Part shown: positions 50,414 to 59,805 of the stretch, one piece after another
Layout: each line of letters starts with the position of its first letter
How positions within the stretch are numbered: position 1 is the stretch's first letter
DNA from: Ruminococcaceae bacterium FB2012
Lineage (GTDB): Bacteria; Bacillota; Clostridia; Oscillospirales; Ruminococcaceae
Direction of reading: 5' to 3'
Length of the DNA: 64,000 nucleotides
Assembly: GCA_900104495.1 (NCBI GenBank)
Contig: FMXS01000007.1
Span: 1-64,000 of the forward strand
The notes under the pieces: generated by a model
Told to the model about the DNA's origin: nothing
The model's input: the letters and a program-made list of their open reading frames with translations, nothing else
Databases searched by the model: none
Program-made: the position numbers and the translations under genes

Positions 50414-52309
50414 ATGATCGAACATAACGGTAAAAAATATAAGGTGCTGGGGATTTGCGCGGGCGGCATCCAGAAGGATAACGTCACCGAGCTGCTGGAG
50501 GCGATAATCAAAAACGCCTCCGCCCTGGGCTTCAAGACGCTGGTGTTCAGCACCTTTACCGATCTTTTCAAGAAAAACGCCTACGCCGACGGCGAAGCCG
50601 GGATATTCAGCCTTACCGACAGCTGCCTGCCGGACGTCCTTGTGGTGCTGCCCGAATCCATAAAGTATGACGAAGTCACCGGGGACATCATCGAGCGTGC
50701 CCGCAAAAAGGGCATTCCCGTGATCTCGGTGGACAGAAGGATCGAAGGCTGCGTGAGCGTGGTGTTCAACTACGCCGACAGCTTTGAGGAAGTGGTGCGG
50801 CACGTTATCAAGGTCCACAAGTGCAGGCGCATCAATTTCATCGCGGGTATCAAGAACAACAGCTTCTCCGACGAGAGAGTGGAGCGTTATAAAAAAGTCC
50901 TGGCCGAGGAGGGCATCGAGTTCGACGAGCGCAGACTGGGCTACGGCGACTTCTGGGGCGGCCCCGCAAGAGCCGTCACCGAGGGCTGGTTCAACAGCGG
51001 CATCGAGTTCCCCGAGGCGATAATCTGCGCCAACGATATGATGGCGATAGAAGTCTGCCGTGTCCTCAAAGAGCATGGGCTGAGAGTCCCCGAAGATGTG
51101 ATCGTCACCGGCTTTGACGGCGTCGAGCTGGAGAAATACCACACTCCCCGCCTGACCACCTGCGCCGTGAACATCAACGAGGCGGGCATGGCCGCCGCCA
51201 GCGCCGCAATACGCCTCACGGAGCATGAGATCTGTCCCGAACTACTGGAGATACCTTACAGGATAAGAATTTCTCAGTCCTGCGGATGCACCCCCGTGAA
51301 TATGGCGGTCATCGCCAACAAGGTCATGGAGCTGAACGCCGAAAAAGTGCTGGACGACATCCACGAGAATTATATGTTCACCTATCTTGCCCGGGGCCTG
51401 GCCTGCACGCAGATACCGAAGCTGGTGGAGGTCATCCACCGCTACTGCGACACTCAGACCTGGTGCTGTGTGGATACGGACTATTTCTCCGACAAACGGT
51501 CGAAAAAGCGCTTCTCCGGGCGTTTCACCGATCAGATGCGGATGCTGACCTACACCTCCGATCCCTCCCGGGACGGGGACGTGTTCGACACGCCTTCCCT
51601 TCTGCCGGGGCTGGCCGCCTATCTCGACGAGTTCGACTGCCTGCTCTTCGCTCCCCTGCACTACGAGGACGAGCTTTACGGATATATCGTATTCCGGGTG
51701 GATGTGGACAACACGGAATTTCGCTTCCGCCGGAGATTCACGATGCTCACCAACCAGATCCTTGAGAGCTTCCGCATAAGGACGCTTATCGAACGGACCA
51801 ACGCCAAGCTGGCGGATATGCACATCCACGACCCGATGACAGGGCTCTATAACCGCCGGGGCTTCTACCAGCAGGCAGGCAAGCTGATACGCCGGCTGGC
51901 CCGGAACGGCTCACAGGCTGTCATCTTCTCGGTGGATATGGATAACCTCAAAGGCATCAACGACGTTTACGGCCACAACGAGGGCGACAAGGCCATAAAG
52001 GAACTGGCTTCGGTGCTGGTGAAATGCGCCTCCGAGGGGGATATTTGTTCCAGGTTCGGCGGGGACGAATTCATCGTGCTTTCCTCCGCCGCCGACGAGA
52101 AGTATGTCGAGGACTACTACCGCCGTGTGCGGCAGGCTCTTTCCGAGCATGAAGCCCGCTTCAAGGCGGCTTTCAAGGTGGAGATAAGCATCGGTTCCTT
52201 CTGCACCAGACTGTCCAGCGCGGAGGAGCTTGACGAGTGCATCCGTCTCGCGGACGAGAGGATGTATTCCGAAAAGCGGGACCACAAGAGAAAAACGTCA
52301 CGGAACTGA
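50414..52309 (+). CDS. LacI-like binding domain fused to GGDEF
   Basis: 631 residues. Residues ~1-300 are a periplasmic-binding-protein/LacI-type ligand domain without its DNA-binding HTH (VLVVLPESIKY, AIICANDMMAIEVCRVLKEHGLRVPEDVIVTGFDGVE). The C-terminus (~460-620) is a diguanylate cyclase (MTGLYNRRGFYQQ, RFGGDEFIV) with an intact active site; no RxxD inhibitory site is visible. It therefore seems to make c-di-GMP in response to a small molecule, inside the cell as no signal peptide is present. Confidence 0.88.
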   Translation: MIEHNGKKYKVLGICAGGIQKDNVTELLEAIIKNASALGFKTLVFSTFTDLFKKNAYADGEAGIFSLTDSCLPDVLVVLPESIKYDEVTGDIIERARKKGIPVISVDRRIEGCVSVVFNYADSFEEVVRHVIKVHKCRRINFIAGIKNNSFSDERVERYKKVLAEEGIEFDERRLGYGDFWGGPARAVTEGWFNSGIEFPEAIICANDMMAIEVCRVLKEHGLRVPEDVIVTGFDGVELEKYHTPRLTTCAVNINEAGMAAASAAIRLTEHEICPELLEIPYRIRISQSCGCTPVNMAVIANKVMELNAEKVLDDIHENYMFTYLARGLACTQIPKLVEVIHRYCDTQTWCCVDTDYFSDKRSKKRFSGRFTDQMRMLTYTSDPSRDGDVFDTPSLLPGLAAYLDEFDCLLFAPLHYEDELYGYIVFRVDVDNTEFRFRRRFTMLTNQILESFRIRTLIERTNAKLADMHIHDPMTGLYNRRGFYQQAGKLIRRLARNGSQAVIFSVDMDNLKGINDVYGHNEGDKAIKELASVLVKCASEGDICSRFGGDEFIVLSSAADEKYVEDYYRRVRQALSEHEARFKAAFKVEISIGSFCTRLSSAEELDECIRLADERMYSEKRDHKRKTSRN

Positions 52310-52334
52310 CAGGCTTTTGTTCAGATTGTCAGTT
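52304..52334 (+). terminator. Terminator overlapping stop codon
   Basis: Arms AACTGACA/TGTCAGTT, followed by TT; starts three bases before the GGDEF gene's stop. Confidence 0.65.
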
Positions 52335-52375
52335 TTCTGTCAAGATGTTAACATTAAATTCCATGCATAAAATCA

Positions 52376-52404
52376 TTGACACCGGGACTCTTTTGAGATA
52401 TAAT
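52376..52404 (+). promoter_or_regulatory. Promoter of sugar dehydratase gene
   Basis: TTGACA (52376-52381), 17 bases, TATAAT (52399-52404). Leader of about 65 bases. Confidence 0.8.
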
Positions 52405-52474
52405 ATAGTTTGACATTGAATGTTGTTTTTTCACAGTCGTTTCCATAACATAAAAATATTAAGGGGTTAATTAT

Positions 52475-54394
52475 TTGAAACAGCTTACTTCCTATTTGCA
52501 GAACTTCAACAAGCGCAAACTGCTTTTAGCCTTTGCGGACGCCTTTATGGTGGTAGTTTCGGCGCTGTTTGCCAACTTCATACTTTCGGCGCTGTCAAAG
52601 CCCATCAGCGGAAGGCACCAGCTTGAATGCATGGTGATCTGCGCTTTCTTCTGTGTGGCCTCCATGACATTCTGCGGGCTCTACAGCAAGATGTGGCGCT
52701 ATTTCAGGATCAGAGACTACCTTTTCTGCATAGTGGGTGCCCTTTCCGGTTTCCTGCTCTCCTATTCGGTGATCTATCTGATGACCTCGCAGTTCTATCC
52801 GGTGTTCACGGCACTTCACGTTTCCATCTCCATTATCGGGATAGTGGTGTTCAGACTGCTTTTCAAGAGCGCGTTCATAACGCTGTCCTCCACGGGCAAG
52901 GAAAGCAGCAGCGGCAAGCGCACGATGATCGTGGGTGCAGGCACCACCTGCGAGCTGATGATGACCGAGATCAAGCGGGCAAAACTTCTGAACGAAAAGA
53001 ACGCTTCGGCAAGATACAATCCCGTCTGCGTGGTGGACGACGATCCTTCAAAGATCGGCAAGCAGTTTGAAGGCGGAGTCACCGTGGTGGGCACCACCGA
53101 CGACATCCCCACCTTCGTAAAGGAGTTTAACGTCGAGCAGATAATCTTCGCTATCCCCTCCTGCCCCGAGGAAAAAAAGCGGAAGATCCTTGATACTTGT
53201 CAGAACACAAAGGTGAATGTAAAGGTCATCCCATTTATCGGAGACCTGATCTTCAACGAGAACAAGCCCATTATCGGTCAGCTGCGTGATATACGCATCG
53301 AGGACCTGCTGGGCCGCGACCCCATTTCCTTCGACAACAAGGATATCAAGGCCTTCATTTCCGGGAAGGTCTGCATGGTCACCGGCGGCGGCGGCTCTAT
53401 CGGCTCCGAGCTGGTGCGGCAGATCGTCAAGTTCGGGCCCAAGCAGATAATCATTGTTGACATCTACGAGAACAACGCCTACGAGATCCAGCAGGAGCTG
53501 GTGATGGAATACGGCAGCAAGCTGGACCTGGTAACGCTGATCGCTTCGGTGCGTGACTACCACCGGATGAATCAGATCTATCTCAAATACAAGCCTCAGA
53601 TCGTTTTCCATGCGGCGGCGCACAAGCACGTCCCGCTGATGGAAGTCTCCCCCATGGAGGCTATCAAGAACAACGTGGTCGGCACCTTCAACGTGGCTAC
53701 GCTGGCGGAGTATCACGGCGTTGAGAAGTTCGTGATGATCTCCACCGATAAGGCGGTCAACCCCACAAACGTAATGGGCGCCTCGAAGCGCTGCTGCGAA
53801 ATGGTCATCCAGTATCTCTCACAGCAGCCCGATACCCATACGGAATTCGTAACGACCCGCTTCGGAAACGTGCTGGGCTCCAACGGTTCGGTCATCCCGC
53901 TGTTTAAAAAGCAGATCGAGCGCGGCGGCCCCGTTACCGTCACTCACCCGGAGATAATCCGCTATTTTATGACCATACCCGAGGCCGTGAACCTTGTTAT
54001 GGAGGCGGCGGCTATCGCCCACGGCGGCGAGATCTTCGTGCTTGACATGGGCCAGCCCGTCAAGATAGTCACGCTGGCGGAGAACCTTATCAGAATGTAC
54101 GGCAAGGTCCCCAACGAGGATATCGACATCGTATTCACCGGCCTGCGTCCCGGCGAGAAGATCAGAGAGGAACTTCTGATGATGGAGGAGGGCCTCAAAA
54201 GCACGCAGAACAAGCTGATCTTCATCGGCAAGCAGATAGAGATCGACGAGGAGAGCTTCGTGGCAGACCTGGAGATGCTCAAAAAGAACGCCGAAAAGGA
54301 CGACGAAGCCGAAGCCGTTGCGGCTCTTCACCGCATCGTTCCCACCTTCACCACTCCAGAGGAGTTCAACAAGAAGGAGCTTCATACAAACTGA
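52475..54394 (+). CDS. Membrane-bound nucleoside-diphosphate-sugar 4,6-dehydratase
   Basis: 639 residues, TTG start after AAGGGG. Four N-terminal membrane helices (~18-125), a CoA-binding-like Rossmann domain (~145-260, MIVGAGTTCELM) and an SDR domain (~290-600, MVTGGGGSIGSELVRQI). FlaA1/WbpM/PglF-type enzymes convert UDP-GlcNAc to 4-keto-6-deoxy sugars for capsule or glycoprotein glycans. Alone in its operon; a terminator follows at about 54402-54422. Confidence 0.9.
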   Translation: MKQLTSYLQNFNKRKLLLAFADAFMVVVSALFANFILSALSKPISGRHQLECMVICAFFCVASMTFCGLYSKMWRYFRIRDYLFCIVGALSGFLLSYSVIYLMTSQFYPVFTALHVSISIIGIVVFRLLFKSAFITLSSTGKESSSGKRTMIVGAGTTCELMMTEIKRAKLLNEKNASARYNPVCVVDDDPSKIGKQFEGGVTVVGTTDDIPTFVKEFNVEQIIFAIPSCPEEKKRKILDTCQNTKVNVKVIPFIGDLIFNENKPIIGQLRDIRIEDLLGRDPISFDNKDIKAFISGKVCMVTGGGGSIGSELVRQIVKFGPKQIIIVDIYENNAYEIQQELVMEYGSKLDLVTLIASVRDYHRMNQIYLKYKPQIVFHAAAHKHVPLMEVSPMEAIKNNVVGTFNVATLAEYHGVEKFVMISTDKAVNPTNVMGASKRCCEMVIQYLSQQPDTHTEFVTTRFGNVLGSNGSVIPLFKKQIERGGPVTVTHPEIIRYFMTIPEAVNLVMEAAAIAHGGEIFVLDMGQPVKIVTLAENLIRMYGKVPNEDIDIVFTGLRPGEKIREELLMMEEGLKSTQNKLIFIGKQIEIDEESFVADLEMLKKNAEKDDEAEAVAALHRIVPTFTTPEEFNKKELHTN

Positions 54395-54401
54395 GAATGA
54401 C

Positions 54402-54428
54402 CCCGTACCCGACCGGTGCGGGTTTTTT
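54402..54428 (+). terminator. Terminator
   Basis: GC-rich hairpin CCCG...CGGG followed by seven T. Confidence 0.65.
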
Positions 54429-54544
54429 TCTGCCCTTCCCGTCCGGGTCCCGGGCATTATCCTGCGGGAGCGGATTGACATTTTGCGTCTGCGGTGATAT
54501 AATTGTCCTAAAAGGACATCTTATTAACAGGAAAGGTGATCGCC

Positions 54545-55738
54545 GTGACTGATATAAAACTTATGCTCCGCAAACTGGATACGCTCGTTATCTTCCGCGA
54601 GATAAAAAAAGACCCCGCCGTCAGCCTGCTGATACAGACTCTTGACGAACTGAACCGCGGGGACAAAGACTCCGCGCTGAAAAGCTACTGTGCCTTTGCC
54701 GCCGCCCTTTACGAGGACGGATCGAACCTCTCGCGGTACATTCTCCGGCTGGTGACCGAGGACGAGAATCTATACATCCTCAGACGGGGATGCGGCGAGA
54801 AAACAAGCTGGTTTTTGGACGAGTGCCTTGCCAACGAGCTGTATACCCTTGAAGAGCTTTCCCATATCTCCTGCGACGAGCTGATAACCCGCATCGGCTA
54901 CGACGGCTTTATGCCCCGCTACGAGATCGAAGCGCTGGACTTCTCCAAGATCTACGCCGACCGCGTTCTTGCGGTGGACCGCTACGGCTACGGGATCTAC
55001 GCCAAGTATCACGTTTTTGTGGTCAAGGACGGCGAGATCGTGCCCGTAAAATATCCCGACAGCATCAGCCTGGCTCAGCTTTCCGGCTACGAGGCCGAAA
55101 AGAAAGAGGTCATCGACAACACCCTTGCGCTCCTCCGGGGACGTCCCGCAAATAACGTTCTGCTTTACGGCGACTGCGGCACAGGCAAGTCCTCCACCGT
55201 CAAGGCCGTGGCCAACGAGTTCGCCGAGCGGGGCCTGCGGCTCATCGAGCTGAAAAAGAAACAGCTCCACGAGATACCGAATATTGTAAAGCACATCAGC
55301 CGCAACCCGCTGAAATTCATCGTGTTCATCGACGACCTTTCCTTTACCGAGGACGACGACGATTTTGCGGCTCTGAAAGCGATACTTGAAGGAAGCGTTT
55401 CCTCCACGGCGCCGAATCTTGTTATCTACGCCACCTCCAACCGCCGCCACATGGTTCACGAGACCTTCTCCGCCCGCGAAGGCGACGAGGTCCACCGCAA
55501 CGACACCATGCAGGAACTGCTTTCGCTGTCCGAGCGCTTCGGTCTGCGGGTCATCTTCCGCAAGCCGGACAAGGAGCTTTATCTCTCGGTGGTCCGGGAC
55601 CTGGCGAGACAGTACGGTCTGAAAATGCCGGAGGAGGAGCTTTTCGCCCGGGCCGAGCAGTACGCCCTTGCGCGGGGCGGACGCTCTCCGAGAGCCGCCA
55701 AACAGCTTGTTGAATTTTTGAAGGGAGCAGAAAAATGA
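54545..55738 (+). CDS. AAA+ ATPase, DUF815-like
   Basis: 397 residues. GTG start eight bases after AGGAAAGG; a GTG at 54536 abuts that site and is unlikely. Walker A NVLLYGDCGTGKSS (~199-212), Walker B KFIVFIDDLSF (~257-267), sensor IYATSNRRH, matching the DUF815 family, whose function is unknown. Its stop overlaps the GNAT start (ATGA). Confidence 0.85.
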   Translation: MTDIKLMLRKLDTLVIFREIKKDPAVSLLIQTLDELNRGDKDSALKSYCAFAAALYEDGSNLSRYILRLVTEDENLYILRRGCGEKTSWFLDECLANELYTLEELSHISCDELITRIGYDGFMPRYEIEALDFSKIYADRVLAVDRYGYGIYAKYHVFVVKDGEIVPVKYPDSISLAQLSGYEAEKKEVIDNTLALLRGRPANNVLLYGDCGTGKSSTVKAVANEFAERGLRLIELKKKQLHEIPNIVKHISRNPLKFIVFIDDLSFTEDDDDFAALKAILEGSVSSTAPNLVIYATSNRRHMVHETFSAREGDEVHRNDTMQELLSLSERFGLRVIFRKPDKELYLSVVRDLARQYGLKMPEEELFARAEQYALARGGRSPRAAKQLVEFLKGAEK

Positions 55739-56232
55739 CGGAGATCAGAAAACTCACCTCCGACGGGGAGCTTCGTGCAAACGCGGACCTTGCCGCCGAG
55801 ATCTGGCGGGAACATTTCCACGGCATCATCACCGATGAACAGATAGAATATATGCTGGAGCGGTTCCAGTCCTTTGAGGCGATGAAGCGTCAGACCTCAG
55901 AAGAGCATTACGAATACTGCGGCTTCTTCGAGGACGGCGTACAGCAGGGCTTTTTCGGCATCGCCGACAAGGGCGACGGCACGCTTTTCCTGTCGAAGCT
56001 GTATCTGCGGAAGTCCGCCCGCGGGAAGGGCTATGCCTCGGAGATGTTTGAGCACATCAAGGAGATCGGCCGGGAGCGCGGGCTGAAAAGCGTCTGGCTC
56101 ACGGTAAACCGTCACAACGACGGTTCCGTTGCCGTTTACCGCCACTGGGGGATGAAAGTCATCCGCGAGCAGGTGGCCGACATCGGTAACGGCTTCGTCA
56201 TGGACGACTATGTTTTCTCCCTGGACTTGTAA
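55735..56232 (+). CDS. GNAT acetyltransferase
   Basis: 165 residues. The acetyl-CoA loop is RKSARGKGYASEMFEHI (~93-109), preceded by LFLSKLYL and followed by VWLTVNRHNDGSVAVYRHWGMKVI, the conserved GNAT end. Co-translated with the ATPase by ATGA overlap. Substrate unknown. Confidence 0.88.
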   Translation: MTEIRKLTSDGELRANADLAAEIWREHFHGIITDEQIEYMLERFQSFEAMKRQTSEEHYEYCGFFEDGVQQGFFGIADKGDGTLFLSKLYLRKSARGKGYASEMFEHIKEIGRERGLKSVWLTVNRHNDGSVAVYRHWGMKVIREQVADIGNGFVMDDYVFSLDL

Positions 56233-56258
56233 ATTTACTGTTAAACCGCAGTTCCCTC

Positions 56259-56287
56259 TTGACAAAAGGAAAAGAATCTGTTATAAT
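56259..56287 (+). promoter_or_regulatory. tRNA-Lys promoter
   Basis: TTGACA (56259-56264), 17 bases, TATAAT (56282-56287): full consensus, ~45 bases before the tRNA. Confidence 0.8.
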
Positions 56288-56331
56288 ATATTAGTCGCTG
56301 TGAAGACCCGCACGGAGACTTTAAACTTTGT

Positions 56332-56407
56332 GAATTAGTAGCTCAGTCGGTAGAGCATTTGACTTTTAATCAAAGGGTCCGGGGTTCGAATCCCCGCTAG
56401 TTCACCA
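56332..56407 (+). tRNA. tRNA-Lys (UUU)
   Basis: 76 nt with encoded CCA. Acceptor GAATTAG/CTAGTTC, D-arm GCTC/GAGC, anticodon loop CTTTTAA (anticodon TTT at 56365-56367), T-arm CGGGG-TTCGAAT-CCCCG, discriminator A. All arms pair well. Confidence 0.96.
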
Positions 56408-56540
56408 GCAGGGGCGTGTCCCTGCACCCAATGCCCTCGCCCTCAACAGGGTGGGGGCTTTTTATTTTGTTTGGATCGGGGCCGATTTTTGATGCAGCTC
56501 CTCTCCGCCTTCGCACCCTGCGGAGGCTTTTTTTTATTCC
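56408..56540 (+). terminator. Two terminators after tRNA-Lys
   Basis: GCCCTCGCCCT pairs with AGGGTGGGGGC (56433-56458) and T-rich sequence follows. A second hairpin CTCCGC/GCGGAG (56503-56525) has eight T. Nothing gene-like lies between them and the sigma gene. Confidence 0.7.
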
Positions 56541-56595
56541 TTGCAGCCTTTTGCCTTGCCCGTTCGTATACATAATGAAGAGAGGAAGTGAGCCC

Positions 56596-57090
56596 GTGAA
56601 GAAAGAACTGCGCAGTGAGGATATATCCGATTTCTATCAGGCTCACTATACGGCTGTCTTCAGGCTTTGCATGAGCTTTATGAAAAACGAACAGGAAGCT
56701 GCCGATGCGGCGGAGGAGACCTTTCTGCGGTGGCTGGAGCGCTCCGGAGACCCCGGCGACGGGAGGTACGGCGAGGCCTGGCTCATCGTCACGGCGGGGA
56801 ACTATTGCCGCGATCTGCTAAGGCGTCGGAAGCGTTTCGGGAGAGAGGACATTTCCTCGGCTTACGAGCTTACCGCTCCCGACACCTCCCATAGGGACCG
56901 GGAGCTTTGGTCGGCAGTTACGGATCTGCCGGACAAATACAAGACCGTCCTGTTCCTTTACTACTACAAGGATATGACCGTTGAAGAGATCGCCAAGGCT
57001 GCGGGCATCCGCAGAGGAACGGTCAGAAGTCAGTTGTCAAGAGCAAGGCAGCTGCTGCGTCAGGCATTAGGAGGAGATTTCGATGAATGA
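56596..57090 (+). CDS. ECF sigma factor
   Basis: 164 residues from GTG after AGAGGAAG (an ATG at 56575 is possible). Region 2 YQAHYTAVFRLCMSFMKNEQEAADAAEETFLRWL and region 4 DLPDKYKTVLFLYYYKDMTVEEIAKAAGIRRGTVRSQLSRARQLL are complete. The stop overlaps the next gene by eight bases, so the pair is a sigma/anti-sigma unit. Confidence 0.9.
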   Translation: MKKELRSEDISDFYQAHYTAVFRLCMSFMKNEQEAADAAEETFLRWLERSGDPGDGRYGEAWLIVTAGNYCRDLLRRRKRFGREDISSAYELTAPDTSHRDRELWSAVTDLPDKYKTVLFLYYYKDMTVEEIAKAAGIRRGTVRSQLSRARQLLRQALGGDFDE

Positions 57091-58171
57091 ATTAAAAAGC
57101 ACTTTTGAGAAGATCGGGACAAACGAGGAGCTCAAAGCACGCTCTTTGGAACGCCTGCTCGAACGGAGCAGGTCCGCTGCGAAAGGAGAGAAAACTATGA
57201 AAGGAACATTCAGGCTCAAGAAAGCCGCAGCCATAGCGGCGGCGGCCGCTGCTGCCGTGGCAATGACAGTAACCGCAGGAGCGGTCATAGCCGGCAGATA
57301 CCACAAGGAGACCATAGACGCCTATCTCGGCTCAGGAGCCGCAGACGAGCTTTCGGCGATACAGGAGAGCAAGGGGAAGGTCATCACCACTGCCAACAGC
57401 GTGGAGAACGGCTATTTCAGGATAACCGTGGACGCGGTGCTTTCCGAGGGTGACCGGGCGGTCATCTACGCCACGAGAGAGCGTCTGACGGATGACAATT
57501 TCAGCATAGAAGACCCGGAAAAGGGATGCGGATCGGCTATGGACTGGGTACATCCCGACTTTAAAATGGAAGACGGCAGTCTGTTAAGGAACAGCGGTTA
57601 CACTCCGCGCTGCCCCGCAGAGAAAAAGGGCACCGACGATTTCAGCGTCATGTATGAAAAGTACGAACTGAACGGTATAGTTCCTGGCAAGAAGCTGGTA
57701 ATAAGCTATTACGATCCCCACACCTTTATGCAGCTGCTGGACGGGCTTGACAGCGAAGCAAAACAGGCAGTATTCGACAGGCCGGATTACGAGGAATACC
57801 GCGACAGCTATTACCGACCCTATTATCTTCAGGGACTGGAACTGACGCTGGATGTGTCAGGCAACTTCCATTCCTCGGTCTTTACCGACACAAAGGGCAG
57901 GACGGTCTCTCTTACGCCTTACAGTCTTTATGTAACGGATGAAAAGCTGGCTGACAGCATCGGCAGTGGGTATTATCCCTTTGAGATCAGATTTATCAGT
58001 GCCGACGGCGTACAGACCGTGAACTGCACCGACACCGATATCGACTGGGATGCTGAAGCTCAGGCAGAGCGGGGCCGGTATTTCAGCTTTGGCGGACTTG
58101 TAAAGGATCCCGAAAAGGTGACAAGCATTGAGATAGACGGCGTGGGGACTTTTTCCAAATCTCCCGCTTAA
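57083..58171 (+). CDS. Putative membrane anti-sigma factor (DUF4179-like)
   Basis: 362 residues. A short cytoplasmic N-terminus (~1-45) probably binds the sigma factor. One hydrophobic segment (~46-68) of Ala follows, then a ~290-residue extracellular domain rich in beta strands (KVITTANSVENGYFRITVDAVLSEGDRAVIYA), as in DUF4179 anti-sigma proteins. Signal and regulon unknown. A terminator hairpin follows at 58192-58219. Confidence 0.8.
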   Translation: MNELKSTFEKIGTNEELKARSLERLLERSRSAAKGEKTMKGTFRLKKAAAIAAAAAAAVAMTVTAGAVIAGRYHKETIDAYLGSGAADELSAIQESKGKVITTANSVENGYFRITVDAVLSEGDRAVIYATRERLTDDNFSIEDPEKGCGSAMDWVHPDFKMEDGSLLRNSGYTPRCPAEKKGTDDFSVMYEKYELNGIVPGKKLVISYYDPHTFMQLLDGLDSEAKQAVFDRPDYEEYRDSYYRPYYLQGLELTLDVSGNFHSSVFTDTKGRTVSLTPYSLYVTDEKLADSIGSGYYPFEIRFISADGVQTVNCTDTDIDWDAEAQAERGRYFSFGGLVKDPEKVTSIEIDGVGTFSKSPA

Positions 58172-58191
58172 CGAACAGGCAAAACAGACGG

Positions 58192-58219
58192 GTATCCCCT
58201 GCCTTCGGGCGGGGGATGC
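58192..58219 (+). terminator. Terminator
   Basis: GTATCCCC..GCC-TTCG-GGC..GGGGATGC, then six T. Confidence 0.75.
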
Positions 58220-58272
58220 TTTTTTGCCCTATCATCACCGCAAAAAATGATATGCTAAAAACAAATTTATGA

Positions 58273-58301
58273 TTTACCTTTGCTTCGGTTTGTGTTATAA
58301 T
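58273..58301 (+). promoter_or_regulatory. Promoter of GH5 gene
   Basis: TTTACC (58273-58278), 17 bases, TATAAT (58296-58301). Confidence 0.7.
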
Positions 58302-58346
58302 ACAGATACAGACCCGAAATGATTTCTTACATAAGAGGTGCATGAT

Positions 58347-59600
58347 ATGAAATTCAGAAGAATAACAGCATTGATAGCAGCAGCAGTTATGTCCGCTTCA
58401 CTGGCGGCCTGCGGCAGCGGAGACAGCAGCAGTTCCTCTCAGGCGGCTGCTTCGGCAGCCGAGAGCAAGGCCTCCGCGGAAAGCACGGTATCTTCGTCAG
58501 CGGAAGCTGCTTCGCCGGCGGATACTTCAGCCGCTCAGAGCGGTCCCACGGCTGAGGAGCTTGCCCGAAGCGGCGAAGTGCGGGACATCCCCGCGAAGGA
58601 CCTCGTAGCCGAAATGAAGGCCGGCTGGAACCTGGGAAATACCCTTGATGCCACCAGCGGGAACACCGTCGAGAGCGAGACCAGCTGGGGAAATCCCCGC
58701 GTCACCAAGGAAATGATCGACGGCGTCAGAGCCAAGGGCTTTGACATCATCCGCATCCCCGTGACCTGGGGCAACCATGTGGACGAGTCCTACAACATCG
58801 ACACCGCCTGGCTGAACAGGGTCCAGGAGATCGTCAACTACGCCTACGACGAAGGGATGTATGTCATCATCAACTCCCACCACGAGGAGGACTGGCGCAT
58901 CCCCGACAACGCTCACATCGAGAAGTCCGACCAGGAGAATGCCGCTATCTGGAAGCAGGTAGCCGAGCGCTTCAAGGACTACGGCGATCATCTGGTGTTT
59001 GAAGGCCTCAACGAGCCGCGTATCAAGGGGTCAAAGAACGAGTGGACCGGCGGCGAAGAGGAAAGCAGGAAATGCGTTGACCGCATGAACAAGACCTTTG
59101 TGGATACCGTCAGAGCCACCGGCGGAAACAATCAGAACAGGCTCCTCTTGATAACCACATACGCTTCCTCCTGCGAAAGCACCGCCACAAAGAACGTGGA
59201 GCTGATAGACGACAAGCATCTGGGCTTTTCCATACACGCCTACACGCCCTACGCTTTCACCTACGCTCCGGGCGAGAGCTGGGAGCTTTTCACCTGGGAC
59301 GGCAGCCGCGACGGCGATATCCTCAATATGCTCTTTGAGCTCAAGAACATATTTGCCGACAAAGGCTATCCGGTTATAATCACCGAATACGGTGCGGTGA
59401 ACAAGAACGGCAACGATGCCGAAGTTGCGAAGTGGGCGACCTACTATGTCGGCACCGCGAAGAAAGCGGGCATCCCCTGTGTTTGGTGGGACAACGGCTA
59501 CTACTTCTCCGGCAACGAACTTTTCGGTATATACGACCGCAGCAATTACAGATGGTTCAGCGAAAAGGTCGCTGACGCGATAATCAACGCCAGCAAATAA
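58347..59600 (+). CDS. GH5 endo-beta-glucanase lipoprotein
   Basis: 417 residues from MKFRRITAL. Lipobox LAACGS (Cys ~22) gives a membrane-anchored enzyme, then a Ser/Ala linker and the GH5 catalytic domain (~90-415): GWNLGNTLDA opening, RIPVTWGNH, acid/base Glu in VFEGLNEPR, nucleophile Glu in VIITEYGA, and WWDNG near the end. It cleaves cellulose, beta-glucan or related glucans at the cell surface. No dockerin or carbohydrate module is visible, so it is not cellulosomal. The start follows AGAGGTG; an ATG nine bases earlier is less well spaced. Confidence 0.92.
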   Translation: MKFRRITALIAAAVMSASLAACGSGDSSSSSQAAASAAESKASAESTVSSSAEAASPADTSAAQSGPTAEELARSGEVRDIPAKDLVAEMKAGWNLGNTLDATSGNTVESETSWGNPRVTKEMIDGVRAKGFDIIRIPVTWGNHVDESYNIDTAWLNRVQEIVNYAYDEGMYVIINSHHEEDWRIPDNAHIEKSDQENAAIWKQVAERFKDYGDHLVFEGLNEPRIKGSKNEWTGGEEESRKCVDRMNKTFVDTVRATGGNNQNRLLLITTYASSCESTATKNVELIDDKHLGFSIHAYTPYAFTYAPGESWELFTWDGSRDGDILNMLFELKNIFADKGYPVIITEYGAVNKNGNDAEVAKWATYYVGTAKKAGIPCVWWDNGYYFSGNELFGIYDRSNYRWFSEKVADAIINASK

Positions 59601-59607
59601 GCATAAA

Positions 59608-59637
59608 AACTGCCGCATTTTTTGAAATGCGGCAGTT
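59608..59637. terminator. Terminator after GH5 gene
   Basis: 13-bp perfect arms AACTGCCGCATTT/AAATGCGGCAGTT followed by GTTTTTT. Confidence 0.85.
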
Positions 59638-59696
59638 GTTTTTTGATGCGGTGACTATCAAAAGTGCGAATCCAAACGCGAAGCGCATTCCGCAGT

Positions 59697-59785
59697 CCAG
59701 GGCGCGGTAGCCCTGGCGAGTCAAGGGCAGAGCCCTTGCGGGTTCTTAGGGCAGAGCCCTAAGCGGAGCTCGAGGCAGAGCCTCG
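59697..59785. repeat. Four tandem small hairpins
   Basis: Perfect stems CCAGGG/CCCTGG (59697-59716), CAAGGGC-AGA-GCCCTTG (59722-59738), TTAGGGC-AGA-GCCCTAA (59746-59762) and CGAGGC-AGA-GCCTCG (59771-59785). The last three share the loop AGA. Not a gene. Confidence 0.8.
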
Positions 59786-59805
59786 TTCGGCGCGTAAGCG
59801 ACGAC

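Noticed and set aside
49700..51226. 508-codon minus-strand open frame
   Set aside because: Antisense to the LUD and GGDEF genes, both of which have clear domains.
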